Assembly: GCA_043736395.1 (NCBI GenBank)
Contig: JAYTCQ010000196.1
Location: forward strand, 1-22,673
From: JAFDVL01 sp043736395
GTDB lineage: Bacteria; Acidobacteriota; Blastocatellia; RBC074
DNA: 22,673 bases
Direction of reading: 5' to 3'
The notes under the pieces were generated by a model. It was not told the DNA's origin and ran no database searches. It worked only from the letters and a program-made list of their open reading frames with translations. Both the position numbers and the translations under genes were made by a program. This document shows, one piece after another, positions 1 through 8,328 of the stretch. Numbering within the stretch: position 1 is the first letter of the stretch; every line of letters starts with the position of its first letter.

Positions 1-57
1 ATTCGAAATTACGCCCTTACTGCGTGCGGGCTTCTGCATTTAAAACAAGGAACCCAC

Positions 58-825
58 ATGAAAAATTTTATTGATCTCTCGAACAAAGTTGCGCTCGTCA
101 CCGGAGCCAGTTCAGGCATTGGACACGCCGCTGCAATTCTTTTAGCTGAACAAGGCGCAAGCGTTGCCATCAACTACAAAAGCAATGCAGAAGGAGCCAA
201 CAACGCCGCTGCCGCGATCACTGCCGCTGGTGGCAAAGCCATCGTCATTCAAGCCGATGTGACGAAATCTGCGGACATCAAAATGATGGTCGAACGCACT
301 ACCAATGAGCTGGGCGCGATTGATATTCTCGTCAACAACGCCGGATCATTAGTCGAGCGAATGAAATTAATGGAGATGACCGAAGAGCGCTGGGACGATG
401 TGATGAACTTGAACTTGAAGAGCGTTTTATTTTGTACGCAAGCGGTCGCGGCTTCGATGATGGAGCGTAAAACCGGCGTGATCGTCAACTTGACTTCAAT
501 CGCGGGGCGCAACGGCGGAGGTCCTGGCGCAATGCACTATGCCACTGCGAAAGGCGGATTGATTACACTGACGAAAGGTCTGGCGAAAGAATTAGCACCG
601 TACGGAATTCGCGTGAACAGCGTCGCTCCAGGAGTGATTGACACTCCATTTCACGAAGTATTTTCCACGGCAGAAATGATCAAAAATTTCATTGCCGGAA
701 TTCCGATGGGACGCTTAGGAACGCCTGAAGAAACTGCGAAAGTCATCGTATTTTTGGCGTCAGATGCGGCGAATTATGTCTGCGGAGAAACGATTGAAGT
801 GAATGGCGGGCAGTTGATGCTGTAA
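58..825 (+). CDS. SDR family NAD(P)-dependent oxidoreductase (FabG-like)
   Basis: A 255-residue classical short-chain dehydrogenase/reductase, the usual length for the family. The Rossmann cofactor motif TGASSGIG is at residues 15-22, NNAG at 93-96, the structural Asn at about 119, and the catalytic Ser147, Tyr161 and Lys165 (YATAK) are all present. The PG motif follows at 191-192. It is a cytosolic enzyme that interconverts carbonyl and hydroxyl groups with NAD(P)H. It resembles 3-oxoacyl-ACP reductases and glucose-dehydrogenase-like SDRs, but the substrate cannot be read from the sequence. The ATG at 58 is preceded by AAGGAA (47-52), a good ribosome binding site. It converges on the small membrane protein gene at 888-1265. 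Family assignment is certain; substrate is unknown. Confidence 0.93.
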   Translation: MKNFIDLSNKVALVTGASSGIGHAAAILLAEQGASVAINYKSNAEGANNAAAAITAAGGKAIVIQADVTKSADIKMMVERTTNELGAIDILVNNAGSLVERMKLMEMTEERWDDVMNLNLKSVLFCTQAVAASMMERKTGVIVNLTSIAGRNGGGPGAMHYATAKGGLITLTKGLAKELAPYGIRVNSVAPGVIDTPFHEVFSTAEMIKNFIAGIPMGRLGTPEETAKVIVFLASDAANYVCGETIEVNGGQLML

Positions 826-841
826 GTAAGGGATCAGGGAC

Positions 842-877
842 AAGGGGGGTAGGGACAAGTTTTTCCCTGCTCCCTTT
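842..877. terminator. Hairpin between convergent genes, possible bidirectional terminator
   Basis: The purine arm 842-855 pairs with the pyrimidine arm 864-877 as a 14-bp stem with three G-U pairs and an 8-nt loop. It lies in the 62-bp gap between the convergent SDR gene and the small membrane protein gene. Neither side has a clean U-tract, so termination is inferred from position and stem length only. Confidence 0.4.
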
Positions 878-887
878 CCCCTATTCT

Positions 888-1265
888 CTATCCTCTTGTT
901 CTCATCCAGTATTCTGCAAATAGCACCGCTAAAATTAGATCAATAACAGCTGGCACAAACGTCTTCCCATCAATTTCCTTACGAAAAAATGCAATGGCAT
1001 AGACAATGAAAAAAATCGTTTTTGAGAAAATTCCAAGCAGAACAAATTCCCGAAACCTCACCGGATCAATCACAATGCAAGCGTACGCAATCCCCCACGC
1101 CAGCACACTGGAAGCCATTGATCGTGCTAATAATTTTGCTCGCTGATCCGTGATTTTCAGGCGTGCCAAAATTGTTTCAGGAGAGAAAATTAAAGTGGTG
1201 GCGGCGCTGATATTAAACGCCGCCGCCGCCATAAACAAAATTTTATCGTAAGTTGTCAGGTTCAT
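888..1265 (-). CDS. Small four-helix integral membrane protein, unknown function
   Basis: A 125-residue, very hydrophobic protein. About four transmembrane helices can be seen, near residues 9-28, 47-67, 72-93 and 104-120, separated by short charged loops. I do not recognise a named family. Its ATG shares a base with the stop codon of the upstream Rieske gene (TAATG at 1267-1263 on the minus strand), which points to translational coupling and joint function. A membrane partner or anchor for the Rieske ferredoxin is possible but is inference only. No catalytic motif is visible. Confidence 0.75.
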   Translation of the reverse strand: MNLTTYDKILFMAAAAFNISAATTLIFSPETILARLKITDQRAKLLARSMASSVLAWGIAYACIVIDPVRFREFVLLGIFSKTIFFIVYAIAFFRKEIDGKTFVPAVIDLILAVLFAEYWMRTRG

Positions 1266-1594
1266 TAAAAGAGGACGAAAATCTCATCGCCTTCGATTTT
1301 TAATTCGTAGGTTTGCACAGGGAAATCCGGAACGGCTCCACATTCGCCCGTCTTCAAATCAAAATCAAATAAATGCCAACTGCAATACACTTTTCCGTTT
1401 TTGGAAATGCTTTCCGCCAGCGAAGCGCCGCGATGCGGGCAGCCATCATCTATTGCATGAAAATTGCCATCTACATTGAAAAGCGCAATTACTTTGTCAG
1501 CAATTTTGTAGGCTTTGCTTTTACCTTTTGATAGTTCTGAAACTTGAGCGATTTTATGAAACTGCTTTTCTATAGCTGGTGACGTAGAGTTCAT
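1265..1594 (-). CDS. Rieske [2Fe-2S] ferredoxin-like protein
   Basis: A 109-residue soluble single-domain Rieske protein, the size of NirD and of ferredoxin components of ring-hydroxylating oxygenases. The cluster ligands are visible as C52-x-H54 (CPHRG) and C71-x2-H74 (CSWH). After the second pair comes FDFDLKTGEC and an FPV segment, typical of the bacterial ferredoxin branch. It presumably carries electrons to an unidentified oxidase or reductase. No nitrite reductase or oxygenase large subunit is adjacent, so the partner is unknown. No strong Shine-Dalgarno precedes ATG 1594. The frame stays open upstream but holds no other start codon. It is coupled to the downstream membrane protein gene by TAATG. 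Confidence 0.88.
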   Translation of the reverse strand: MNSTSPAIEKQFHKIAQVSELSKGKSKAYKIADKVIALFNVDGNFHAIDDGCPHRGASLAESISKNGKVYCSWHLFDFDLKTGECGAVPDFPVQTYELKIEGDEIFVLF

Positions 1595-1700
1595 TTTGGA
1601 TATTTTTAGCGGGCTTGTTTGATATTTGGGTAGAGGCGCATACCGAAGAATTTGAAGGCGAATGATAACACTATTCAGCCAATCCCAGCGAAATATTTTC

Positions 1701-2669
1701 TTATGATTTGGTCTCTTTAAAATCCAGCATTTTTTGCATTCCCGGAGCTATCGTCAAACTCTTTGAATACCAAATCAGGATCGTAGCAGCCAATAGAATC
1801 AAGGTCGCAGCGCCGCCGCCTTCAGAACCGTAGCCTTCACCCGTCAACCATTTTGGAGCTTCGCTGGTGCTAATTAAAATTGGATAATGCGGCAATTTCA
1901 TCCCGCTCACGGGGAGTCCAAAAATCATTCCCATCGTCCAGTTCCATCCAACATGCAACGCCGTCGGAAACCACAGGCTGCGCATTTTCAGGTACGCCAC
2001 TGATAACCAGACTCCCGCCAGTATTGTATTCGCGGTTGAGAAAATTGTACTGTCAGGATTTCCCCAGTGCAGCGCGCCAAAAAATATTGAGAGCACCAGA
2101 ATCGGAATCACCGGAGGAATTGCATCACGCAAGATTGTCTGGAACGCATAACCGCGAAACATTAACTCTTCGAAGGCGGCGGCCAGGCTGAAAAAAATAA
2201 ATGTCAGAATAGCTTCGCGCAGGATCATTCCCGATCCAATCAAATCAAAGCTTCGCGTTCCATCAACCGTTTTCCAGAAGAGCGGATTAAGAATAATTCG
2301 GGTTCCGCCTCCGATCATTTGCAAGATCACTGTCGCCACAATCATCGCGGCGGCAATGCCAAGCCCCAGCAGGATTTCTTTGCCAAATCCGCGAAAAAAA
2401 CCAAAGCCCAAAGTCCCAAGCCGCAGTTTCTCAAATAATTTCAGACAAGCCCACGAAGCCAGTATTACCCATCCACACAGCACCGCATATTGAATAATTG
2501 ATCCTAAACCAACACTCATCCCGCTCGTTTGTGCTTCGCTTTCCGCTGACGCCGACATCAAAGCCTGTATAATAAAATTTAGCGTTAAGGGCGAAATGGC
2601 AATTAAAATAAATGCTCGCCAGACACCGCGCAGTTGGTTGTTGGCTGGATCAACAAAAAAATTATTCAT
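1701..2669 (-). CDS. CPBP family intramembrane glutamic endopeptidase (Abi/CAAX protease-like)
   Basis: A 322-residue polytopic membrane protein with the CPBP (CaaX protease/bacteriocin-processing) signature. Motif 1 is EELMFRG with E167, E168 and R172, motif 2 is FFGALH with H201, and motif 3 is H239-x3-N243. These are the expected catalytic and metal- or water-binding positions of Rce1-type glutamate proteases. About seven or eight hydrophobic helices are present. I chose ATG 2669 (MNNFFVD), because the longer frame begins with TTG at 2687 and has no better ribosome binding site. The natural substrate is unknown; relatives act in prenyl-protein processing, bacteriocin immunity or stress signalling. 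It is divergent from ntrY, with 98 bp between the starts. Confidence 0.88.
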   Translation of the reverse strand: MNNFFVDPANNQLRGVWRAFILIAISPLTLNFIIQALMSASAESEAQTSGMSVGLGSIIQYAVLCGWVILASWACLKLFEKLRLGTLGFGFFRGFGKEILLGLGIAAAMIVATVILQMIGGGTRIILNPLFWKTVDGTRSFDLIGSGMILREAILTFIFFSLAAAFEELMFRGYAFQTILRDAIPPVIPILVLSIFFGALHWGNPDSTIFSTANTILAGVWLSVAYLKMRSLWFPTALHVGWNWTMGMIFGLPVSGMKLPHYPILISTSEAPKWLTGEGYGSEGGGAATLILLAATILIWYSKSLTIAPGMQKMLDFKETKS

Positions 2670-2767
2670 ATTCGATGAGCATATCAAAGGTCTGCTGAGA
2701 TGTCAGGAACACTTGCGCCACTCGCTCACATTCACGATCTGTATTAAGATTTCGTTTGGCATTCGCA

Positions 2768-5053
2768 ATGACAAATTTACCTGATCCAATTAAACCGACT
2801 CGCACCAACGCGCGCCGTACGCGCGTCATCGTTTTAGCGGTCGCGACGCTGTTGCTTTCCGCATCATTATTGGTGCTGCAAGCGTTCAATACGGAGCAGT
2901 GGTTCGCGCCCGGTTCTGCCAGCAGCACACTGATTTTATTTGCGCTTTCAACGCTGAATGTGCTGGCTTTCATCATTCTTTTAATGGTGCTCGCGCGTAA
3001 TATTTTGAAGCTCCGGCGCGAAACGCAGCAAATGAAACTAGGGTCGCGCTTCACGACGCGGCTCGTCGTTTTTTCAGTCGCGCTTTCGTTGCTTCCCGTC
3101 ATTTTCATGTTTTCTTCGACGGTGCTGATTATCAATCGCAGTGTAGATAAATGGTTCAGTTTGCCCGCGCGAAAGATGGCAGAAAATTCCAGGCAGATTC
3201 AGGATAGCTACATTAAAAATGAGCAGGATGAATTACGGCGAACCACCATTACGCTGGCTCGTCTGGCCGAAAGCGAAGATGATCCGAAAATAATTTTATC
3301 TAGCGAACTCAGTAACCAAAACCTGTCTGCAATTGAGCTTTACAACAACGTTGGCTCACTGATCATGCGCGAGGCTGTCCCCGAAGCGAATCATCCTGAT
3401 AGCCTCATTGTTGAAGCACAAAACATTCTTCGTGATCGCGCCCGACGCGGAGAAAATGCATCCGCGAATATTCTTCAGGGCAGTGATCAAATATATTTGA
3501 TTGCTGCTGCGAAATTAGAAGATGACACCAATCGGTTACTTATTATCACTCAAAAATTGGACCCGAAACTGGCGCGGCTGGTGATTGAAACTTCCGAGCA
3601 AAATAAGATATACGAGGCAACCTACGATGACCTGCACAAACGCCGCTCGGTACTGCGTGGCAATGCCTTGGGGGTTCTGGGATTACTTACATTATTCGCG
3701 TTGTTCATCGCTACCTGGATGGCCATCAAAGTTGCGCGCAGTATTGCCGAACCCGTCCAGCAATTAGCTGAAGCCACCGAACGCATCAAAGCTGGAGATT
3801 TAACCGGACGCGCCGTCATTGTTGGCGATGATGATCTGGCAGCGCTGGCGCGATCATTCAATGAAATGGCGGCTGAACTTCAGGAAAATCGCGCACAGGT
3901 GGAAGAATCATCGGCGGCTTTGGATGAACGACGCCGCTACATCGAAGCCGTTTTGCAAAACCTATCGGCAGGCGTGATTTCATTGGATGAAAATAATCAT
4001 GTGACAACAATCAATCCGGCGGCGATACGGTTATTACGCCTCGAACAAACGATGCATAACCTGCCGGAAAGCGGTGCTGAGCTGGCGACACTTTTACCTG
4101 AAGCGCAACTCGAAGAATTACGGCGCATGAATCGTCGAGCGTTGCGTGGACGTTCTGTTTCGCGTGAAGTCCATTTCAAGTTAGCCAACAACGTAAAACT
4201 GGATGCGGCGGTCACCGTGACGGCGCTCCCAAACGCGCAGGGACATTCGCACGGAACAGTCATCGTGATTGAAGATTTGTCTGACATGATCGAAGCTCAA
4301 CGCCGCTTCGCGTGGAGCGAAGTCGCACGCCGGATGGCGCATGAGATAAAAAATCCATTGACTCCGATTCGATTGTCAGCCGAGCGCATGGCGAAAAACC
4401 TGCTGGGAATTAATGGCAGCAACGGTCATCATCATCTTCAAACAAATTTGCCCGCACCATTTCCAACTCTCGATGAACGCTCTGCCAAATTGGTGAAGGA
4501 ATGTACTTCGCTGATCGGGGCGGAAGTGGCGACGTTGCAAAGAATGGTAGATGAATTTTCGAGCTTTGCGCGATTGCCTGCGGCGAATCCAAAACTGAGC
4601 GACATCAATGAAGTGATTGCCGATACGCTTAAACTTTATGAAGAACGATTGGACGGCATCAAACTTGAAAGTAAGCTCGCACCTGAATTGCCTCCGGTCA
4701 TGATTGATTGCGAACAAATCAAACGCGCCTTCGTGAACCTGATTGACAATGCGATGCACGCCATCACAGAAAGCCAGTTTTCATTGGAAGAAAAACAATT
4801 GACCATCACGACACGTGAAATTTTTGAGCAGGATGCTTTGGAAATAATTATTGCTGATACCGGCCCTGGCATTGCTCCCGTGGATCGGGAGCGAATTTTT
4901 TCACCGTATTTTTCGACACGCAAACGTGGAACTGGATTAGGTCTGGCAATCGTCAGCCATATTATTTCCGAACACGATGGACGAATTCGCGTCGAAGATA
5001 ATTTCCCACACGGCGCGCGCTTTGTGATTGAATTACCGAGTGCGAAAGAGTGA
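2768..5053 (+). CDS. ntrY: NtrY-type membrane sensor histidine kinase
   Basis: A 761-residue kinase with NtrY architecture. Three N-terminal helices (about 18-37, 54-78, 99-123) lead to an extracytoplasmic sensor region (124-296). A fourth helix (299-320), HAMP (321-375), PAS (388-501) and the HisKA/HATPase core follow. The H-box MAHEIKNPLTPI contains the phospho-accepting His525. The N-box NLIDNAMHA is at 657-665, the G1 box DTGPGI at 697-702 and the G2 box GTGLGL at 721-726, so the enzyme should be active. The WFSLPARKMAENS segment after helix 3 and the text around the H-box are characteristic of NtrY. A linker of about 20 residues with a short His run (547-567) extends the dimerisation domain. 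ATG 2768 was chosen over TTG 2756. Its partner regulator is encoded two genes downstream. The signal sensed is unknown. Confidence 0.92.
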   Translation: MTNLPDPIKPTRTNARRTRVIVLAVATLLLSASLLVLQAFNTEQWFAPGSASSTLILFALSTLNVLAFIILLMVLARNILKLRRETQQMKLGSRFTTRLVVFSVALSLLPVIFMFSSTVLIINRSVDKWFSLPARKMAENSRQIQDSYIKNEQDELRRTTITLARLAESEDDPKIILSSELSNQNLSAIELYNNVGSLIMREAVPEANHPDSLIVEAQNILRDRARRGENASANILQGSDQIYLIAAAKLEDDTNRLLIITQKLDPKLARLVIETSEQNKIYEATYDDLHKRRSVLRGNALGVLGLLTLFALFIATWMAIKVARSIAEPVQQLAEATERIKAGDLTGRAVIVGDDDLAALARSFNEMAAELQENRAQVEESSAALDERRRYIEAVLQNLSAGVISLDENNHVTTINPAAIRLLRLEQTMHNLPESGAELATLLPEAQLEELRRMNRRALRGRSVSREVHFKLANNVKLDAAVTVTALPNAQGHSHGTVIVIEDLSDMIEAQRRFAWSEVARRMAHEIKNPLTPIRLSAERMAKNLLGINGSNGHHHLQTNLPAPFPTLDERSAKLVKECTSLIGAEVATLQRMVDEFSSFARLPAANPKLSDINEVIADTLKLYEERLDGIKLESKLAPELPPVMIDCEQIKRAFVNLIDNAMHAITESQFSLEEKQLTITTREIFEQDALEIIIADTGPGIAPVDRERIFSPYFSTRKRGTGLGLAIVSHIISEHDGRIRVEDNFPHGARFVIELPSAKE

Positions 5054-5056
5054 TCG

Positions 5057-5115
5057 TTCAGAGTTCACGCTTCAGCGTGTTCTTAACAGCCACACGCTGA
5101 AGCGTGAACTCTGAA
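5057..5115. repeat. REPIN-like nested palindrome with perfect 24-bp arms
   Basis: Left arm 5057-5080 and right arm 5092-5115 are perfect reverse complements separated by an 11-nt loop. Each arm also contains its own hairpin, CACGC-TTCA-GCGTG (5066-5079 and 5093-5106). Two inverted copies of a short hairpin unit flanking a spacer is the layout of REP doublets (REPINs). It lies between the ntrY stop and the start of the TPR/TPM gene. It could also act as a terminator or mRNA-stability element. There is no second copy in this window. Confidence 0.8.
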
Positions 5116-5136
5116 TTCAAACCCCAAAGAAAAATT

Positions 5137-6969
5137 ATGCGACATCTACTACTAAGTTTTTTTCTAATTCCTGCCTTTGCTTTTCAGGTTTCAGCAGACA
5201 CTTTTTCCGATGCGCGGAAAGCCTACGATGCCAAAGATTACGCCAAAGCCGCACCGCTTTTTGAAGCCGCTGTCAGAGAAAAAAATGATGCGAAAAGTAA
5301 CTATGGCCTGGGGTTGACGTATTTGCGCTTGAACCGTTTTAGCGACGCCATCAAGCCGCTAGAAGCAGCGCAGCAACTTGATCCTTCGCTCGCTTTTGCT
5401 CCCAATCGCAAATTCTTTGAGGATCGTTTAGCCCAAGCCAGAAGCGGTGGCAAAACAAAATCTACGGCTCCACAGTTAGGTAATAGTGCTCAAGTTGATC
5501 AGACAATTTCAGCCTTCGTATCAGGCGCTTCTGTCGTAGATGTCACTAATACTTTGACCGCTGCTGACAAGGATGAACTGCAAAAAGTTATCGCCGAAGC
5601 CCGTGGGAAAAAATTCAATTTGCGCGTCGCTTTTTTAAATGCTTCGGCGCAAGAGACGCAGAGTTTTGTTATGCGTGACGCCAGAAAATTTCTGAACCTT
5701 GGAGCAAATGACATTATTGTTGCCGCCAGCCCGGCTGGAGTTTACGCCGCAGGACAGTCGGGAAATTCTGAACTCGACAGAGAAGAAATTAACCTCGCTG
5801 CCAAAGCTGCTGCGCCTTTTTTCAAACGACAGGAAGCGGGGCGAACAGGTTATGGAATGGGGCTGGTCGCGTTCTCACGACAATTAGTTTCTGAGGCGAC
5901 ATCAGATCGCTCAACACGCCGAGGCTCTTATGGATTTCTTGGATTTTTGGGCTTGGGCGGAATTGGCGCAGGCTTAGCCTTCGTGATTGGTCGTCGTAAG
6001 CTGCGCCAAAAAGCCTATCAGAAAAAGCTTGATGACGGGATCAATTTGTTGATGAACGAAATCAACGACAAGCTTGGAAAAGAATTCAATGTCAACGCGC
6101 GTTTCGTGAATTGGCAGAAAGAATATGAAGAAATTAAGGCGAAGGAAACGTGGAAAGATCACACGAAAATTGATCGGCTGAATGCGACCTTAACTGACGC
6201 TGTCCGCCAACCCGAACGCTATTTTGATTACCTGCCCGGCATCAAGGAAATCAAGGAAGCTGCTGCAAAATTGGGCGCGCCTCCACCTCCGCAAAAAAGT
6301 TCAGACGATGTTTTTGATTACTTCGATGGTCGCCCTCTCAACAAAGATGAGGCCGTCGTCGTGGCCTTGAAAGATAAAGATGGACAGGAAATTCGCGTGC
6401 TGACTTCGCAGGCACACGCCGATGAAATGGGACAGGGACAAACGCCGAAAGTTCTCACCCGCGAAGTCAACGGGCAACGCGTGCATTGGTCGAATGATCC
6501 TTCGTTTGATCCGCGCCGCGACTATCATCCGTACGATCCTTACCAACGAAATACCAGCTGGGTAGACATCTGGATGATGAGCCAGATTTTCAGTCCGCAC
6601 ACTTTTTACGGGCCTTCGATTTATCCGTACTACAATCAAAATTATTATTACTCGCAGCCTTATTATTCACAGCCAATACAAGACATGCACGGCTATACCG
6701 ATTCTGGTTCTGATTCGATTGGATTTGGTGAAGAACGTCATTCACGCCAGCACAATTCTGAGCCGCAGGAAAGCTACGACAATAATTCCGGTGGAATGGA
6801 TTTTGGTTTTGGCGATGGCGGAGCTTCCTCCGACAGCAGTTGGAGTTCCAGCGATTCAGGCAGTAGCGATTGGGGTTCGAGTGATAGCAGCGACAGTAGC
6901 AGCGGCGGAAGCGATTGGAGCGATAGTGGTAGTGACAGTGGCGGCGGCGATTGGGGAAGCAGCGAGTAA
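5137..6969 (+). CDS. Secreted or membrane-anchored TPR / TPM-like protein with Ser/Gly/Asp/Trp-rich tail
   Basis: A 610-residue protein starting at ATG 5137, which opens a clear signal peptide (MRHLLLSFFL, cleavage likely after VSA at residue 20). A longer frame would begin at GTG 5104 inside the palindrome and would bury the signal. Residues 24-85 hold about two TPR units (AYDAKDYAKA, YLRLNRFSDA). Residues 115-255 resemble a TPM/YgcG-type alpha/beta domain. One transmembrane helix (264-285) is followed by a basic, probably cytoplasmic, helical region. A Pro/Tyr-rich stretch (463-512) and a low-complexity tail (521-610) with repeated SDW/GDW units end the protein. The TPM assignment rests on layout and is moderate. 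It lies between ntrY and ntrX, 9 nt before ntrX, suggesting a role in sensing or envelope output. Confidence 0.78.
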   Translation: MRHLLLSFFLIPAFAFQVSADTFSDARKAYDAKDYAKAAPLFEAAVREKNDAKSNYGLGLTYLRLNRFSDAIKPLEAAQQLDPSLAFAPNRKFFEDRLAQARSGGKTKSTAPQLGNSAQVDQTISAFVSGASVVDVTNTLTAADKDELQKVIAEARGKKFNLRVAFLNASAQETQSFVMRDARKFLNLGANDIIVAASPAGVYAAGQSGNSELDREEINLAAKAAAPFFKRQEAGRTGYGMGLVAFSRQLVSEATSDRSTRRGSYGFLGFLGLGGIGAGLAFVIGRRKLRQKAYQKKLDDGINLLMNEINDKLGKEFNVNARFVNWQKEYEEIKAKETWKDHTKIDRLNATLTDAVRQPERYFDYLPGIKEIKEAAAKLGAPPPPQKSSDDVFDYFDGRPLNKDEAVVVALKDKDGQEIRVLTSQAHADEMGQGQTPKVLTREVNGQRVHWSNDPSFDPRRDYHPYDPYQRNTSWVDIWMMSQIFSPHTFYGPSIYPYYNQNYYYSQPYYSQPIQDMHGYTDSGSDSIGFGEERHSRQHNSEPQESYDNNSGGMDFGFGDGGASSDSSWSSSDSGSSDWGSSDSSDSSSGGSDWSDSGSDSGGGDWGSSE

Positions 6970-6978
6970 AAATAATTT

Positions 6979-8328
6979 ATGTCTCATTCTATTCTTATTG
7001 TTGATGACGAACCTGGGATTCGCGTTTCACTGACCGGAGTTTTTGAAGACGAAGGCTTTGAGGTTGTCGCCGTGGAAAGCGGCGAAGACGCGCTGCATGC
7101 ATTTGAGCAACGCTTGTACACGTGCGTTTTATTGGATGTCTGGTTGCCGGGAATTGATGGGCTGGAAACACTCGAACGATTGAAAACCGCTTACCCGGAA
7201 GTTGGCGTCGTGATGATTTCCGGACACGGAAATATCGAGACTGCCGTCAAAGCTACAAAACTTGGTGCTTTTGATTTTGTCGAGAAACCGTTGTCATTGG
7301 ATAAGACCGTTCTTGTTGTTAAGAATGCCATCAAGCAACGCGAACTCGAAGCGGCGAATACGGCGATGCGTGCCAAACTCGAAAGCAATTTCATGATGGT
7401 TGGCGATTCTGTGCCGATGCGTGCGCTGCGACAACAGATCAGTTATGCAGCTCCGACGACGGGAAGAATTTTGATTTACGGTGAATCTGGAACCGGCAAA
7501 GAATTAGTGGCGCGCGCTTTACATGCGCGTTCTTTAAGGGCTTCGCAGGCGTTGATCGAAACAAATTGCGCGGCGATTCCGGAAGAATTAATTGAGTCGG
7601 AATTGTTCGGTCACGTCAAAGGCGCGTTCACCGGAGCTACGCAAGCGAAGCGAGGAAAATTTGAGCAGGCAGATAACGCTACATTATTTTTAGATGAAAT
7701 CGGCGACATGAGTTTGAAGACGCAATCAAAAGTTTTGCGTGCGCTCGAAGAACAAAGATTTCAAGCCGTCGGTTCAGAAACTACGATCAGCGTTGATGTC
7801 CGCATCATTGCAGCGACGAATAAAAAACTCGAGGCGGAAATTGAAAACGGGAATTTTCGTGCGGATTTATTTTATCGGTTGAATGTGATTCCGTTTGAAA
7901 TTCCACCGCTGCGTGAACGGCTGGAAGATGTGCCATTACTCGTCGAACATTTCAATCATGAATTTTCGGTTGCCAACAATCGTGAGCCAAAACAATTCAC
8001 GCCTGGCGCGCTGGAAAGAATGCAAAGCTACGATTGGCCCGGCAACGTCCGCGAGCTTCGCAATACGATTGAACGTGTGATCATTATGCGATTGGATCGA
8101 ATCGTGGAGGCGGATGATTTGCCGATTTTAAGCGGAGATGCGCTGCCAGCTTCGAGTTATAATTTTGATTCTTATCGGGAAGCTTCGGAAACTTACGAGC
8201 GCGAATACATTGTGCGCAAGCTGGCGGAAACGGATGGAAATGTTAGTCGAACAGCCGAAATCATGGGCATTGATCGCAGCCATCTTTATCGCCGCATGAA
8301 GTCACTCGGAATTAATTCAAAAAGTTAA
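6979..8328 (+). CDS. ntrX: NtrX-type sigma-54-dependent response regulator
   Basis: A 449-residue regulator with three intact modules. The receiver domain (1-120) has the acidic pair at 9-11, phosphoacceptor Asp53 and conserved Lys103. The SGHGNIETAV segment is typical of NtrX. The AAA+ domain (about 140-370) has Walker A GESGTGKE (168-175), the sigma-54 contact loop GAFTGA (215-220), Walker B LFLDEIGD (236-243) and WPGNVREL near 353-360. A Fis-type helix-turn-helix is at about 419-441 (NVSRTAEIMGIDRSHLYRRM). It should activate sigma-54 promoters after phosphorylation by the upstream NtrY. It ends tail-to-tail with the methyltransferase gene, the two stops sharing the bases TTAA. Its targets are unknown; the neighbouring exopolysaccharide cluster is a candidate. 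Confidence 0.94.
   Translation: MSHSILIVDDEPGIRVSLTGVFEDEGFEVVAVESGEDALHAFEQRLYTCVLLDVWLPGIDGLETLERLKTAYPEVGVVMISGHGNIETAVKATKLGAFDFVEKPLSLDKTVLVVKNAIKQRELEAANTAMRAKLESNFMMVGDSVPMRALRQQISYAAPTTGRILIYGESGTGKELVARALHARSLRASQALIETNCAAIPEELIESELFGHVKGAFTGATQAKRGKFEQADNATLFLDEIGDMSLKTQSKVLRALEEQRFQAVGSETTISVDVRIIAATNKKLEAEIENGNFRADLFYRLNVIPFEIPPLRERLEDVPLLVEHFNHEFSVANNREPKQFTPGALERMQSYDWPGNVRELRNTIERVIIMRLDRIVEADDLPILSGDALPASSYNFDSYREASETYEREYIVRKLAETDGNVSRTAEIMGIDRSHLYRRMKSLGINSKS

Noticed and set aside
2..43. Short open stretch ending in TAA (…PLLRAGFCI) just before the SDR ribosome binding site
   Set aside because: It may be the end of an upstream gene, but 13 codons at the window edge are too few to support a call.
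1606..1671. Minus-strand stretch of about 21 codons (GTG start, …FFGMRLYPNIKQAR) between the CPBP and Rieske genes
   Set aside because: It looks protein-like and could be a gene remnant, but it has no ATG start, no ribosome binding site and no family I can name.
6719..7033. 104-codon hydrophobic frame over the 3' end of the TPR/TPM gene and start of ntrX
   Set aside because: It is a frame-shifted reading of the Ser/Gly/Asp repeat DNA; Ala/Val runs arise from the repeats, and both real genes overlap it.
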